Origin: Candidatus Sumerlaeaceae bacterium
Lineage (GTDB): Bacteria; Sumerlaeota; Sumerlaeia; Sumerlaeales; Sumerlaeaceae
NCBI GenBank assembly: GCA_026418615.1
Contig: JAOAAY010000013.1
Location: forward strand, 25,447-89,446
Length of the DNA stretch: 64,000 bases
Direction: 5' to 3'
Position 1 is the stretch's first letter, and every line of letters begins with the position of its first letter. Of the stretch, positions 42,552 through 51,646 are shown piece by piece. The notes under the pieces are model-generated. The model did not search any database. It saw only the letters and a program-made list of their open reading frames with translations, and was not told the DNA's origin. A program made the translations under genes and the position numbers.

Positions 42552-44141
42552 ATGGCAGCGCGGATTTTGGTAAGCGACAAGATAAGCAGCGAAGGCGTCG
42601 AAATTCTCAAGGCAGGCGGCTTCGAGGTGGATGTAAAGCCGGACATCACGCCGGAGGAATTGGAGAAGGAAATCGCGCACTACGACGCTCTGGTCATTCG
42701 AAGCCGGACAAATGTCACCAAAGCGGTGATCGCCAATGCCGACAGACTGCGAGTAATTGGTCGCGCGGGGGTCGGCGTGGACAATGTGGATGTGCCAGCG
42801 GCCACCAAGCGCGGCATTATCGTGATGAACACCCCCGACGGCAACACCATCTCCACCGCCGAGCAAACCATGGCCATGCTTCTGGCCGTTGCCCGCAGCA
42901 TACCGCAGGCTGACCGCTCCATGCATGAGGGCAAGTGGGATAAGAAAAAGTTTGTAGGCGTTGAACTTTACAATAAAGTGCTTGGCATCATTGGTATGGG
43001 GCGTATCGGCACGGCAGTGGCCCGCCGGGCCCTCGGGTTTGAGATGCGGGTGATGGCCTATGACCCGTATATCCCGGCAGACGCCGTCAAGCGGCTGGGC
43101 ATTCAGCAGGCCAGTGTGGACGAGATCTGCGCCACGGCCGACTTCATCACAGTCCACACCCCGATTAACGACGCCACGCGCGGCATCATCGGCCCGAAGC
43201 AGTTCGGTCTCATGAAGAAAGGCGTGCGGATTGTTAACTGTGCGCGCGGCGGCATCATTGACGAGGCAGCCCTTCTTGAGGCGTTAAAAGCCGGCACGGT
43301 GGCCGGCGCCGCCCTCGATGTTTTTACAGTGGAGCCCCTGCCGGAAGATCACCCGTTCCGCTCGATGGACAATGTCATCCTGACACCTCATCTAGGCGCC
43401 TCGACGAGCGAGGCGCAGGAGGGGGTGGCACGCGATGTTGCCGTCCAAATCGTCGCGTATTTGTCCGGCGGAACGATTCGCAATGCCGTCAACACGCCCT
43501 CTGTGGATCCGGCGGTGCTCGAACAGGTGCGGCCGTATCTCGATCTAGCCCAGCGCATGGGGCGGTTCCTTTGCCAATATGTGAATCGGCCGGTCAAATG
43601 CCTGCGGGTGTATTACAGCGGATCCGTCCTCGACTACCCCACCGCCCCGATCACGACAGCCGCGATCGTCGGTTTCATGGAGCCCATGACTGAGGGTGCG
43701 GTGAATTTCGTGAACGCCCCCATCATCGCCCGCGAGCGCGGCGTGGAGATTGTCGAGGAAAAATCCTCTAAAATCTATGAGTTTGCCAACCTGATCACGC
43801 TTGAGGCGGAGGCAGAAGACGGAACAAAGAACTGGGTGGGCGGCACGCTCATTCACTCGAAGACGCCGCGCATCGTTTTGCTCAACGACAAGTTCTTCGA
43901 TGTGGTGCCGGAGGGGCTGCTGCTGGTCATCGAAAACCGCGATGTCCCGGGCATCATCGGCAGCGTGGCCACCCTGTTGGGACAGCACCAGATCAACATC
44001 GCTCAGATGACTTGGGGCCGCACCGGTCCGGGCAGCGATGCCATCACCATCATCAATGTGGATCAGGAGGTTTCCGCGGAGTTGCTTGGCGAGGTAGCGC
44101 GCCTGCCCAACATCCTCTCCGCGCGGTTGATCCGCATCTGA
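42552..44141 (+). CDS. serA: D-3-phosphoglycerate dehydrogenase
   Basis: First enzyme of serine synthesis, 529 residues, which is the long form with an allosteric domain and C-terminal ACT domain. Motifs: RILVSDKISSEGVEILKAGG, VIGRAGVGVDNVDVPAATKR, NAD-binding LGIIGMGRIGTAVARRALGF, HTPINDATRG, VNCARGGIIDE and DVFTVEPLPEDHPF followed by the catalytic His in LTPHLGASTSEAQEG. The ACT part starts at LLLVIENRDVPGIIGSVATL and ends with a DQEVSAELLGEVARLPNILS strand. It is divergent from the ComEA-like gene; the 276 bases between them hold both promoters but no other gene. Confidence 0.96.
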   Translation: MAARILVSDKISSEGVEILKAGGFEVDVKPDITPEELEKEIAHYDALVIRSRTNVTKAVIANADRLRVIGRAGVGVDNVDVPAATKRGIIVMNTPDGNTISTAEQTMAMLLAVARSIPQADRSMHEGKWDKKKFVGVELYNKVLGIIGMGRIGTAVARRALGFEMRVMAYDPYIPADAVKRLGIQQASVDEICATADFITVHTPINDATRGIIGPKQFGLMKKGVRIVNCARGGIIDEAALLEALKAGTVAGAALDVFTVEPLPEDHPFRSMDNVILTPHLGASTSEAQEGVARDVAVQIVAYLSGGTIRNAVNTPSVDPAVLEQVRPYLDLAQRMGRFLCQYVNRPVKCLRVYYSGSVLDYPTAPITTAAIVGFMEPMTEGAVNFVNAPIIARERGVEIVEEKSSKIYEFANLITLEAEAEDGTKNWVGGTLIHSKTPRIVLLNDKFFDVVPEGLLLVIENRDVPGIIGSVATLLGQHQINIAQMTWGRTGPGSDAITIINVDQEVSAELLGEVARLPNILSARLIRI

Positions 44142-44229
44142 CGCTCGGAGATCCGGACAAACTGTTCCGCAACCTGCTCGGGGTGGCGGAATGCAGAATA
44201 TCGAAGGCTGTAGAACGCGGACATTCCCG

Positions 44230-44967
44230 ATGAGCAAACCCGTCATTGGCATCAACGCTAGCATTGGCGGCAGCGATCACGAAACGCCGTCAATCATGAC
44301 GCGTGCAAATTATGTGGACGCCGTCGTGCTAGCGGGTGGCACGCCTGTCGTGTTGCCACCCGTGATGGAACCAACCGCAGTGGTCCAACAGGTGGCCTTG
44401 TGTGACGGGTTCGTTTTCATGGGCGGACCCGACATCAATCCGGCTCGTTATGGGGCAACGGCGCATCCGACGACCGTCCGGCTTCCCGAACGGAGGGAAA
44501 CCTATGATTTCCGTTTGATCGGAGCCGTACTCGAGGCTAAAAAACCTTTTTTGGCAATTTGTCTGGGCTGTCAGGAGATCAATGTGGCCTTTGGTGGCAC
44601 ACTCATTCAGGATATTGCGGCGGAGACGAATTCGCCGGTACGGCATTCGTGGAAACAAAATCCCTATACCGCCCGTCACGATGTTGTGATCGAATCGGAT
44701 TCCAGCCTGGGCCGCCTGCTGGCCTGCACGCGGCTCACTACAAATAGTGCCCATCATCAAGCCATCCGGGAACTCGGCGCTGGATTGCGCGTAGCAGCCC
44801 GATGCGAGGCCGATGGCCTGATTGAGGCGGTGGAAGTCGTCGGTTACCCGACGCTCGGCTTGGCCGTCCAATGGCACCCGGAGTATTTGACTGCCGAACC
44901 GGAGCACCGGGCACTGTTCGAGGCCCTCGTTGCGGCTGCCACCGGGCGGCGGGCGGCGCACTCGTGA
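44230..44967 (+). CDS. Class I glutamine amidotransferase / gamma-glutamyl hydrolase-like (peptidase C26)
   Basis: A 245-residue protein of the PuuD/C26 family. The nucleophile is in AICLGCQEINVAFGGTLIQ, with the catalytic His and Glu in LAVQWHPEYLT. It also has FVFMGGPDINPARYG and SAHHQAIRELG. Such enzymes cleave gamma-glutamyl amides, such as gamma-glutamyl-putrescine derivatives, without an ammonia acceptor domain. The ATG at 44230 (MSKPVIGINASIGG) is chosen over a longer frame from 44191. It follows serA by 88 bases in the same direction. Confidence 0.87.
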   Translation: MSKPVIGINASIGGSDHETPSIMTRANYVDAVVLAGGTPVVLPPVMEPTAVVQQVALCDGFVFMGGPDINPARYGATAHPTTVRLPERRETYDFRLIGAVLEAKKPFLAICLGCQEINVAFGGTLIQDIAAETNSPVRHSWKQNPYTARHDVVIESDSSLGRLLACTRLTTNSAHHQAIRELGAGLRVAARCEADGLIEAVEVVGYPTLGLAVQWHPEYLTAEPEHRALFEALVAAATGRRAAHS

Positions 44968-45111
44968 TGCCCCACCTCCTCCATACGATTGTTTTAGGTT
45001 TGAGTCGTGGAAAAAACCTTGCGCCTAACCGCCGCACATCGTTCCATCATGGCTGTATGGGGATGCGTGTAATTTTCGTTCCCGATGCAGGGATAGGGGT
45101 ATAAGGCCTCC

Positions 45112-46401
45112 ATGGCTGAACAAAACGCCTACGCCGTATTGAATGTCCGCAAGGGCGCGTCCGAGCAGGACATCAAACTTGCGTATGTCGAGATGGTGAA
45201 GCGCTACGACCCGGAGAAGCACACTGAGCGCTTCATGATTATCCAGAGTGCTTACGAGCGCTTGCGTGACCCCAAGAAGCGGGCGAAAGAGGATGTCTTC
45301 ACCCTCAATTATCCGGCTGGCGAGTTCATGTTTACGGCCGAAGATCGCAGCGACGAGCCGCTGACTGATGTCATTGACAGGATCAAGCGCCTCGAGTCGC
45401 AACTGCAGGCCGAACCAGACAACCCGGCCGTGAAGCCTGCGCTTATCGCCAATTATCTGAAGCGAGCGTTCCGTCAGGCTCAAAAGAAAATGTGGCAAGA
45501 GGCGATCAAGGACTGGTCCGCTGTCCTGAAGATCGACCCGACCCATCAGCGCGCCCGGAACAATCTGCTGTTTTGCTACCAGTACCTTGGCTATTACTAC
45601 TCGCTCCACAACCTTCTGGACGAAGCGATCGGCCTTTACGAGCGGTCGCTGCAAATGTGGCCGGACAACCTCGATGTGATCCACAATCTCGCGTTAATCA
45701 GCGAGCGAAACGGTGACCGCGAGCGTGCGCAGAAATATTGGGCAGAGACCGTGCGCCGCTGGAAGCAGCAACTCGACAAAACCCCCGACGACGAGTATCT
45801 GCGCCAGTGCATCATTGAGGTTCACAAGCATCACGGTGGCAAAGCCCTCGAAAGCGTCCCGACTCCGGAGACCAAACAAGAGGCGCTGACGCAATATCGG
45901 GAGATTTTGCGGTTTAACCCGACGGACTTTGAGGCGCAATACAACATCGCCTCGACGCTCATGGAAGAGCAGAAGTTCGATGAAGCGATCGAGGTGCTGA
46001 AGAAACTTCAGGTCCAGCATCCAAAGAATCTCGAGATCGTCAATCTGCTCGGTTGGGCCTATCTCAATGCGGGCAAATTTGAACTGGCCTTTGGCACTTG
46101 GCGGCGCGGTATGGCGGCCGACCCAAAGAACACCACCTTGAAGGATTCCATGATGCGGGCACGGCTCGCCGTTGGCAAGAAACTCAAGGAAGGCGGCCTC
46201 TACACGCAGGCGCTCGTGCATTTCAAGGAACTGCAAAAACTGATGCCCAACGCGTGGGAACTGCATTACGAAATCGCCGAAACGCTGATGCGCAAGGGCG
46301 ACCGTCGCAGCGCCCTCACGGAGTTTCAGCGAGTCTTGGAACTCGATCCAAAGAATAAACTGGCCAAAAAGGCCATCTCGGATATCAAACTGCGCGCATG
46401 A
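45112..46401 (+). CDS. J-like protein with degenerate HPD motif and C-terminal TPRs
   Basis: A 429-residue protein. Residues 5-60 match a J domain in layout (AYAVLNVRKGASEQDIKLAY, then RFMIIQSAYERLRDPKKRAK), but the HPD tripeptide needed to stimulate Hsp70 is replaced: the segment is KRYDPEKH, with Asp33-Pro34-Glu35. Downstream are about eight TPR-like helices (NPAVKPALIANYLKRAFRQA, NLLDEAIGLYERSLQMWPDN, KFDEAIEVLKKLQVQHPKNL, RSALTEFQRVLELDPKNKLA). It is the first gene of an operon with GrpE and Hsp70, joined to grpE by an ATGA overlap. It may tether this Hsp70 to partners rather than activate it. Confidence 0.88.
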   Translation: MAEQNAYAVLNVRKGASEQDIKLAYVEMVKRYDPEKHTERFMIIQSAYERLRDPKKRAKEDVFTLNYPAGEFMFTAEDRSDEPLTDVIDRIKRLESQLQAEPDNPAVKPALIANYLKRAFRQAQKKMWQEAIKDWSAVLKIDPTHQRARNNLLFCYQYLGYYYSLHNLLDEAIGLYERSLQMWPDNLDVIHNLALISERNGDRERAQKYWAETVRRWKQQLDKTPDDEYLRQCIIEVHKHHGGKALESVPTPETKQEALTQYREILRFNPTDFEAQYNIASTLMEEQKFDEAIEVLKKLQVQHPKNLEIVNLLGWAYLNAGKFELAFGTWRRGMAADPKNTTLKDSMMRARLAVGKKLKEGGLYTQALVHFKELQKLMPNAWELHYEIAETLMRKGDRRSALTEFQRVLELDPKNKLAKKAISDIKLRA

Positions 46402-46928
46402 GACGCCTGCTACGCAACTTGCTGGTTCGCGAGTTTGCCATAGACGAGCAACCTGTGCCGGTTTACCTGTCCCGCGACGAAGGCACAGAGGATCTGTTCG
46501 GGCTCATGAGCCGCCTGATGGTGGAAAATGACCGTCTGCAGGATCTCACCGAGAAACTGCGGAGCGAGTCGGCCGGCACCGCGGAACTGGAAAAGTTTAT
46601 GAAGGCATTGCTGCCCACACTCGACAGTTTCGACTGGGTTCTCAATCTGGCTCGCAGCCAGCCAAAAAGCGAGGAAGTGGACAATTGGCTCAAGAGCGTC
46701 GAAAGCATTTACTTTCGTGTTGTGAAAATGCTTGAAAATTATGGCCTGTATCAGTTGAAATGCGTTGGCAAGAAGGTTGATCTCGATTTTCACGAGGTTG
46801 TGGAGTACCGCGAGTCGTCAGAACACCCCAACGATGTGATCATCGGTGAACGGCAGAAGGGGTATGTTTTTCGCGGTAGATTGTTGCGTGATGCAAAAGT
46901 GGTAGTGGCGTATAATCCGGGGAGGTAG
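46398..46928 (+). CDS. grpE: GrpE-family nucleotide exchange factor (divergent)
   Basis: A 176-residue protein that would swap ADP for ATP on its partner Hsp70. The N-terminal part is helical and coiled-coil-like (MSRLMVENDRLQDLTEKLRS), and the C-terminal beta domain keeps the family features ALLPTLDSFDWVLNLARS, YFRVVKMLENYGLYQLKCVG, VDLDFHEVVEY and IIGERQKGYVFRGRLLRDAKVVVAY. It is shorter than typical GrpE (about 190-200) and divergent. It overlaps the J-like gene by four bases and precedes the Hsp70 gene by ten. Confidence 0.85.
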   Translation: MRRLLRNLLVREFAIDEQPVPVYLSRDEGTEDLFGLMSRLMVENDRLQDLTEKLRSESAGTAELEKFMKALLPTLDSFDWVLNLARSQPKSEEVDNWLKSVESIYFRVVKMLENYGLYQLKCVGKKVDLDFHEVVEYRESSEHPNDVIIGERQKGYVFRGRLLRDAKVVVAYNPGR

Positions 46929-46938
46929 GGAAACCCTC

Positions 46939-48693
46939 ATGAGTCGGATATTGGGCATAGACCTTGGCACCACAAACTCCGTGATGGCCGTTTACGAGAA
47001 AAACGGACCGGTCATTGTGCCAAATAGTTTGGGTGAGCGCCTGACCCCGTCGGTGGTCGGATTCACCAAAAGCGGCGAAATTCTTGTGGGCAAGAAGGCC
47101 AAGCGCGGCGCAGTGATGAATGTTGGCCGGACGGTCTTCTCGGTCAAACGCCACATGGGCAGCAACTACCGGATTGACATCGACTCGAAGACCTACACGC
47201 CGCAGGAAATTTCGGCCATGATCCTCCAGAAGTTGAAGACGGACGCGGAGGATTATTTCGGGGAACCTATTGACCAAGCCATTATCACTGTTCCGGCCTA
47301 CTTCACGGACGCCCAACGGCAAGCCACGAAGGACGCCGGTGAAATCGCCGGGTTTAAAGTTCGCCGAATCATTGACGAGCCGACTGCCGCTGCTCTCGCG
47401 TACGGCATGGACAAAAATCAGGACCAAGTGCTGATGGTCTACGACTTCGGTGGCGGCACATTTGACGTGTCCATCATCGAGGTTATTTCCGGTGTCTTTC
47501 AAGTGCTCGCCATTCAGGGCAACACGCAACTGGGTGGTGACGATATCGACCGGCGCATCGTGGACTACCTGCTGGCTGAGTTCAAGGCTCAGCATGGAAT
47601 GGACCTCACGGATGATCCCATCGCCATGCAGCGCTTGAAGGAGGCGGCCGAGGAGGCCAAAATCGAACTCAGCGAGGTCAAGGAAACCCATGTCCTCATC
47701 GAAGCGATCACGATGACGGATAAAGGTCCGCTCACGCTCGACACCGTGCTGACCCGCCAGAAATTTGAGGAATTGGTGGATGACCTTCTCCGGAAAACGA
47801 TCGAGCCGATGATGAAGGCCATGGAAAGCGCCAACCTCACGCCCGAAAAAATCGACACAGTGCTGCTCGTTGGCGGCACGACCCGCATCCCGGCCGTGCA
47901 GCGCATCGTGAAGGAAGTCATCAACAAGAACCCGCATCGCGACATCTCCCCTGACGAAGTCGTCGCCATGGGCGCTGCAGTCCAGTCGCTCGTGCTGGCG
48001 CCGCTCGGCGGTGATATCGAAGACACTCTCGCCGCACGCTATGGAAAGGAGAAGCCCGTCATTATCCACATGACGCCCTTCTCGCTGGGTGTCGGACTTC
48101 AAAATGACCAGTTTGCGGTCATCATTGAACGCAATTCAACCTACCCGACTGAAGCGAAGGATATCTTCACGACAACGCGCGACTTCCAGGAAGCCATCTC
48201 CTTCCCCATTTACGAGGGCGAGGAACTGATAGCGTCAGAGAACACATTCCTCGACCTGCTGCGCATTGAGGGAATCACACCGGCGCCGCGGGGTGTGCCG
48301 CGCATCGAGGTGACTTTCAAACTGACGCCGGACCGCATTCTCGAGGCACGCGCCGAAGATTTGGCAACGGGCGTCGAGAAGAAAATCGTCATCGAGGCCA
48401 CCGGTCAGCGCCTCTCCGACGCCGAAAAGCAGCGCATGACACGCGAAGCCCGCGAACGCGTGTCGCGTATGCTCCGCGAGCGTATTCAGGAATCCGTCGT
48501 GGATGAAGCCCGCAGCCTCATTAGCCGGGCAGAATCGCTGGCCACCGCCCGGTCCGGTCATCCGCTTGCTCGCGAGATCCAGCAGCAGACAGGCGAACTG
48601 AAGCGGCTACTCGATCGCGGCGACCGCGGTGCCATGGAGGATAAAATGGACGACCTCCTGCGCCTGCTCACGGAACTCGAAGCGGCTGGCTAA
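46939..48693 (+). CDS. dnaK: Hsp70-family chaperone (second, divergent copy)
   Basis: A 584-residue chaperone with a complete nucleotide-binding domain (ILGIDLGTTNSVMAVYEKNG, AIITVPAYFTDAQRQATKDA, RIIDEPTAAALAYG, MVYDFGGGTFDVSII, LLVGGTTRIPAVQ). The interdomain linker is unusual: PVIIHMTPFSLG (373-384) instead of the VLLLDVTPLSLG type, preceded by an insertion EDTLAARYGKEK. The substrate-binding domain and a short lid follow, with no EEVD ending. It clusters with a J-like protein that lacks HPD and a divergent GrpE, so it may be a dedicated chaperone. A terminator-like hairpin follows the gene. Confidence 0.88.
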   Translation: MSRILGIDLGTTNSVMAVYEKNGPVIVPNSLGERLTPSVVGFTKSGEILVGKKAKRGAVMNVGRTVFSVKRHMGSNYRIDIDSKTYTPQEISAMILQKLKTDAEDYFGEPIDQAIITVPAYFTDAQRQATKDAGEIAGFKVRRIIDEPTAAALAYGMDKNQDQVLMVYDFGGGTFDVSIIEVISGVFQVLAIQGNTQLGGDDIDRRIVDYLLAEFKAQHGMDLTDDPIAMQRLKEAAEEAKIELSEVKETHVLIEAITMTDKGPLTLDTVLTRQKFEELVDDLLRKTIEPMMKAMESANLTPEKIDTVLLVGGTTRIPAVQRIVKEVINKNPHRDISPDEVVAMGAAVQSLVLAPLGGDIEDTLAARYGKEKPVIIHMTPFSLGVGLQNDQFAVIIERNSTYPTEAKDIFTTTRDFQEAISFPIYEGEELIASENTFLDLLRIEGITPAPRGVPRIEVTFKLTPDRILEARAEDLATGVEKKIVIEATGQRLSDAEKQRMTREARERVSRMLRERIQESVVDEARSLISRAESLATARSGHPLAREIQQQTGELKRLLDRGDRGAMEDKMDDLLRLLTELEAAG

Positions 48694-48696
48694 TCG

Positions 48697-48725
48697 CGGC
48701 ACGCGGTGCCGTGGATGCCTTTTTT
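48697..48725 (+). terminator. Putative rho-independent terminator after the second Hsp70 gene
   Basis: CGGCAC and GTGCCG form a 6-base-pair hairpin (48697-48711), and a GGCA/TGCC variant reaches to 48719, directly followed by TTTTTT. It sits 3 bases after the stop codon. The exact fold is not certain. Confidence 0.5.
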
Positions 48726-48838
48726 GAAGATCGCGTTGGTGGCCGATGCCGAGGCAATGCGCCACGCGCACAGTGGTTGTATGTGTCTCGTAAGGCTTTT
48801 CTGGCTCAGGTGTGATCGCCTCGATGCGCGACCGGTAA

Positions 48839-51517
48839 TCAGCACTCCGACCAGTCGCGACCAGCCGCCCATTCCACTTTGACCGGAACCTCGAGAGGCA
48901 GAGCCTCTTGCATCAGACGGATCACTTCGGGTCGTACCGTCTCCATCTCCGCCTCTGGCACATCGAAAATCAGTTCGTCGTGGACCTGCATAATCATGCG
49001 CGTCCTTAGATCGCTGTCCCGAAGCCAACGATGGATCCGGACCATGGCGATCTTGATCATATCAGCGCTGGTGCCCTGAATAGGCGCGTTGACGGCAGCC
49101 CGCTCCGCGGCGCTGCGCGCATTGAAGTTGGTCGAGTTGATGTCCGCCAGGTAGCGCCGCCGTCCGGCAAGCGTGCTGACATAGCCCATTCGGCGTGCAT
49201 CGGCCAAAGTCTTGTCAATCCAATCCTTTACCCCGGCATAGGCGCTGAAATAACCCTCGATGAATCGCCGTGCCTCTTCCAGCGGGATTTTCAACCGGGT
49301 ACTGAGGCCGTGTGCACTCATGCCATAGATGATGCCAAAGTTGATCACCTTAGCCCGATCACGCATTTCCGGTGTCACGGCAGACCGTTCGACGCCAAAC
49401 ACCTGACTGGCTGTCAGCCCGTGGACATCTTCGTCGTTGCGGAAAGCCGCAACCAGTGCCGGGTCGCCGGTCATGTGCGCCAAGACACGAAGTTCGATCT
49501 GCGAGTAGTCGGCCGACAGCAGCAAATGGCCGTCCTCGAGCGGCACAAAGCCTTTGCGGATGCGTCGTCCCAGAGCCGTCCTCACCGGGATATTTTGCAG
49601 GTTCGGATCGCTCGACGACAAACGCCCCGTGGCCGCGACAGCCTGATTATAAGTGGTATGAATCCGGCCTGTCACCCTCGAGACCAATCCCGGCAGAACA
49701 TCCACATATGTTGTCTTGAGTTTTTCGTACTGTCTGTGCTCTAAAATCAGGCTCGGGACTTCGTGCAGAGAGGTCAGTTGCTCGAGAACCTCCACATCGG
49801 TGCTTTGCCCTGTTTTTTTCTGTTTTACGACAGGCAGTTTTAGGTCCCCGAACAAAACCTCACCGACCTGACGCGGCGAAGCGATGTTGAAAGATCTCCC
49901 GACCAGCGAGTAAATGCGCGTTGCCAAACGGTCCATCTCTTCACGCATCTCCTGACCCAGCCGTGCGAAGTATGCCGGGTCAATCCGGACGCCGCATAGT
50001 TCCATGTCCATCAAAACGCGCACCAGCGGCATTTCGATTTCGTCAAACAAAGGGCGCATTCCCGACTCGTCGAGTCGGGGCTCCAACAGACGCCGCAGTT
50101 GCAGGGTGCAGTCGGCATCCGCGCATGCGTATTGTGCCGCCTGATGGATGTCTACTTGATCGAATGTCAGTTGCCCGCGACCGCTGCCGATAAGCGCCTG
50201 AATGGGCTGCATGGCAATGCCCAAGAGGTCGCCCGCCAAATCTTTCAGGCCATGACCACGACGGTCCGGATTAAGCAGGTAGGAAGCCAGAAGGGTATCA
50301 AAATCCAGGCCATCGAGAATAAAGCCGTATTTGTCCAGCATCTTGATGTCAAATTTCGCATTGTGGGCGACCTTGCGAACCGACGGATCGCCGAACAAAG
50401 GGCCGAGATGCTCGAACACGACATCGATTCCGGGCTGGCTGGCGCTGTCTGCAAGGGTCGTGGCATGTCTAATGGGTATATAGATGGCCTCCCCGGGCCG
50501 ACAGGATAGCGAGATGCCAATCACTTCGCCTTCGATCGCTGACAGCGAGTCCGTTTCCGTGTCAAAAGCGAACCCGCCCTCGGCTCGGGCTTGAGCCGCA
50601 AATGCGTCCATCTCCTCCGGTGTGGTCACGACGCGATAGCGTGTGTCGCGCGGCGCAGGCTTGGGCTCCACTTCTTCGAGAAATCGCCGAAACTCCAGTT
50701 TCCGATACAAACTGGCCAATGCGGCGCGGTCAGGCTCCCGCCGGGCGAAAGACTCGATTTTGAACTCTAACGGCACATCGTAGCACAACTCGACCAGCCG
50801 CCGGGACAAACGGGCACTGGCGCGTCCGGCCTCAATGTTTTCGCGCTGCTTGCCCTTCAGGTCAGCAGTATTTTCCAAAATGGCGTCAAGGGTGCCGTAC
50901 TTTTGCAAAAGAGCCGCTGCGGTCTTTGGTCCGATGCTCTTGATGCCCGGGACATTATCCGAAGAATCCCCCACCATGGCTAGCATGTCGGCGATTTGTT
51001 CCGGGTACACGCCCATCTTGGCGTAAACACTTTCGCGGTCAAATTCCACCTCACTGTCGGTATCCAGCCGCAACAACTTCACGCCATCCCCGACCAGTTG
51101 CATAAGGTCTTTGTCTGCTGTGACGATGACGACATTCATACCGGCTTCGCGTGCGCGAGCCGTTACGGTCGCGATGATGTCATCTGCTTCAAACCCCGGC
51201 ATGGAGAGCGCGGGGATACGCAGGCCCTCCAGCACCTGTTGAATGAGTTCCAGTTGCTGCTCGAAGTCTTCGGGCGGTGCAGGCCGGTTGGCTTTGTATT
51301 CGGGGTAAATCTGATGCCGGAATGTTGGCCCGCGTGAATCGAATGCGACGACAATGTACTCCGGCGACCTCGTCCTCAGCAACTTGTGCAGGATCTGACA
51401 GAAACCAAACACCGCATTGGTCGGGATGCCCATCGAAGTGCTCAACTGCCGTATGGCATGATAAGCCTTGAACACTTGCGAATGGCCGTCCACGATGTAG
51501 AGCGTTCGGGTATCCAT
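48839..51517 (-). CDS. polA: DNA polymerase I
   Basis: Three-domain repair and replication polymerase, 892 residues. The N-terminal 5'-3' nuclease domain shows TLYIVDGHSQVFKAYHAIRQ, PGFEADDIIATV and VIVTADKDLMQLV. The 3'-5' proofreading domain keeps its Asp/Glu pair (FAFDTETDSLSAIEGE) and KVAHNAKFDIKML, so proofreading is probably active. The polymerase domain has DYSQIELRVLAHMTGDP, RAKVINFGIIYGMSAHGLS and QVHDELIFDVP. It is the standard full-length form. Confidence 0.96.
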   Translation of the reverse strand: MDTRTLYIVDGHSQVFKAYHAIRQLSTSMGIPTNAVFGFCQILHKLLRTRSPEYIVVAFDSRGPTFRHQIYPEYKANRPAPPEDFEQQLELIQQVLEGLRIPALSMPGFEADDIIATVTARAREAGMNVVIVTADKDLMQLVGDGVKLLRLDTDSEVEFDRESVYAKMGVYPEQIADMLAMVGDSSDNVPGIKSIGPKTAAALLQKYGTLDAILENTADLKGKQRENIEAGRASARLSRRLVELCYDVPLEFKIESFARREPDRAALASLYRKLEFRRFLEEVEPKPAPRDTRYRVVTTPEEMDAFAAQARAEGGFAFDTETDSLSAIEGEVIGISLSCRPGEAIYIPIRHATTLADSASQPGIDVVFEHLGPLFGDPSVRKVAHNAKFDIKMLDKYGFILDGLDFDTLLASYLLNPDRRGHGLKDLAGDLLGIAMQPIQALIGSGRGQLTFDQVDIHQAAQYACADADCTLQLRRLLEPRLDESGMRPLFDEIEMPLVRVLMDMELCGVRIDPAYFARLGQEMREEMDRLATRIYSLVGRSFNIASPRQVGEVLFGDLKLPVVKQKKTGQSTDVEVLEQLTSLHEVPSLILEHRQYEKLKTTYVDVLPGLVSRVTGRIHTTYNQAVAATGRLSSSDPNLQNIPVRTALGRRIRKGFVPLEDGHLLLSADYSQIELRVLAHMTGDPALVAAFRNDEDVHGLTASQVFGVERSAVTPEMRDRAKVINFGIIYGMSAHGLSTRLKIPLEEARRFIEGYFSAYAGVKDWIDKTLADARRMGYVSTLAGRRRYLADINSTNFNARSAAERAAVNAPIQGTSADMIKIAMVRIHRWLRDSDLRTRMIMQVHDELIFDVPEAEMETVRPEVIRLMQEALPLEVPVKVEWAAGRDWSEC

Positions 51518-51646
51518 ACGCAGCGACTGTCCGCCATACTGCCGAACGGGTCAAGACGGTTCGCCCCCGCAGCAGCCCTCGCGTAAAGCGCCAAGGTGAC
51601 CGCCAATAGGCTTGCACTTGGTTATCCGGCTTAGACCATCCGGAGC

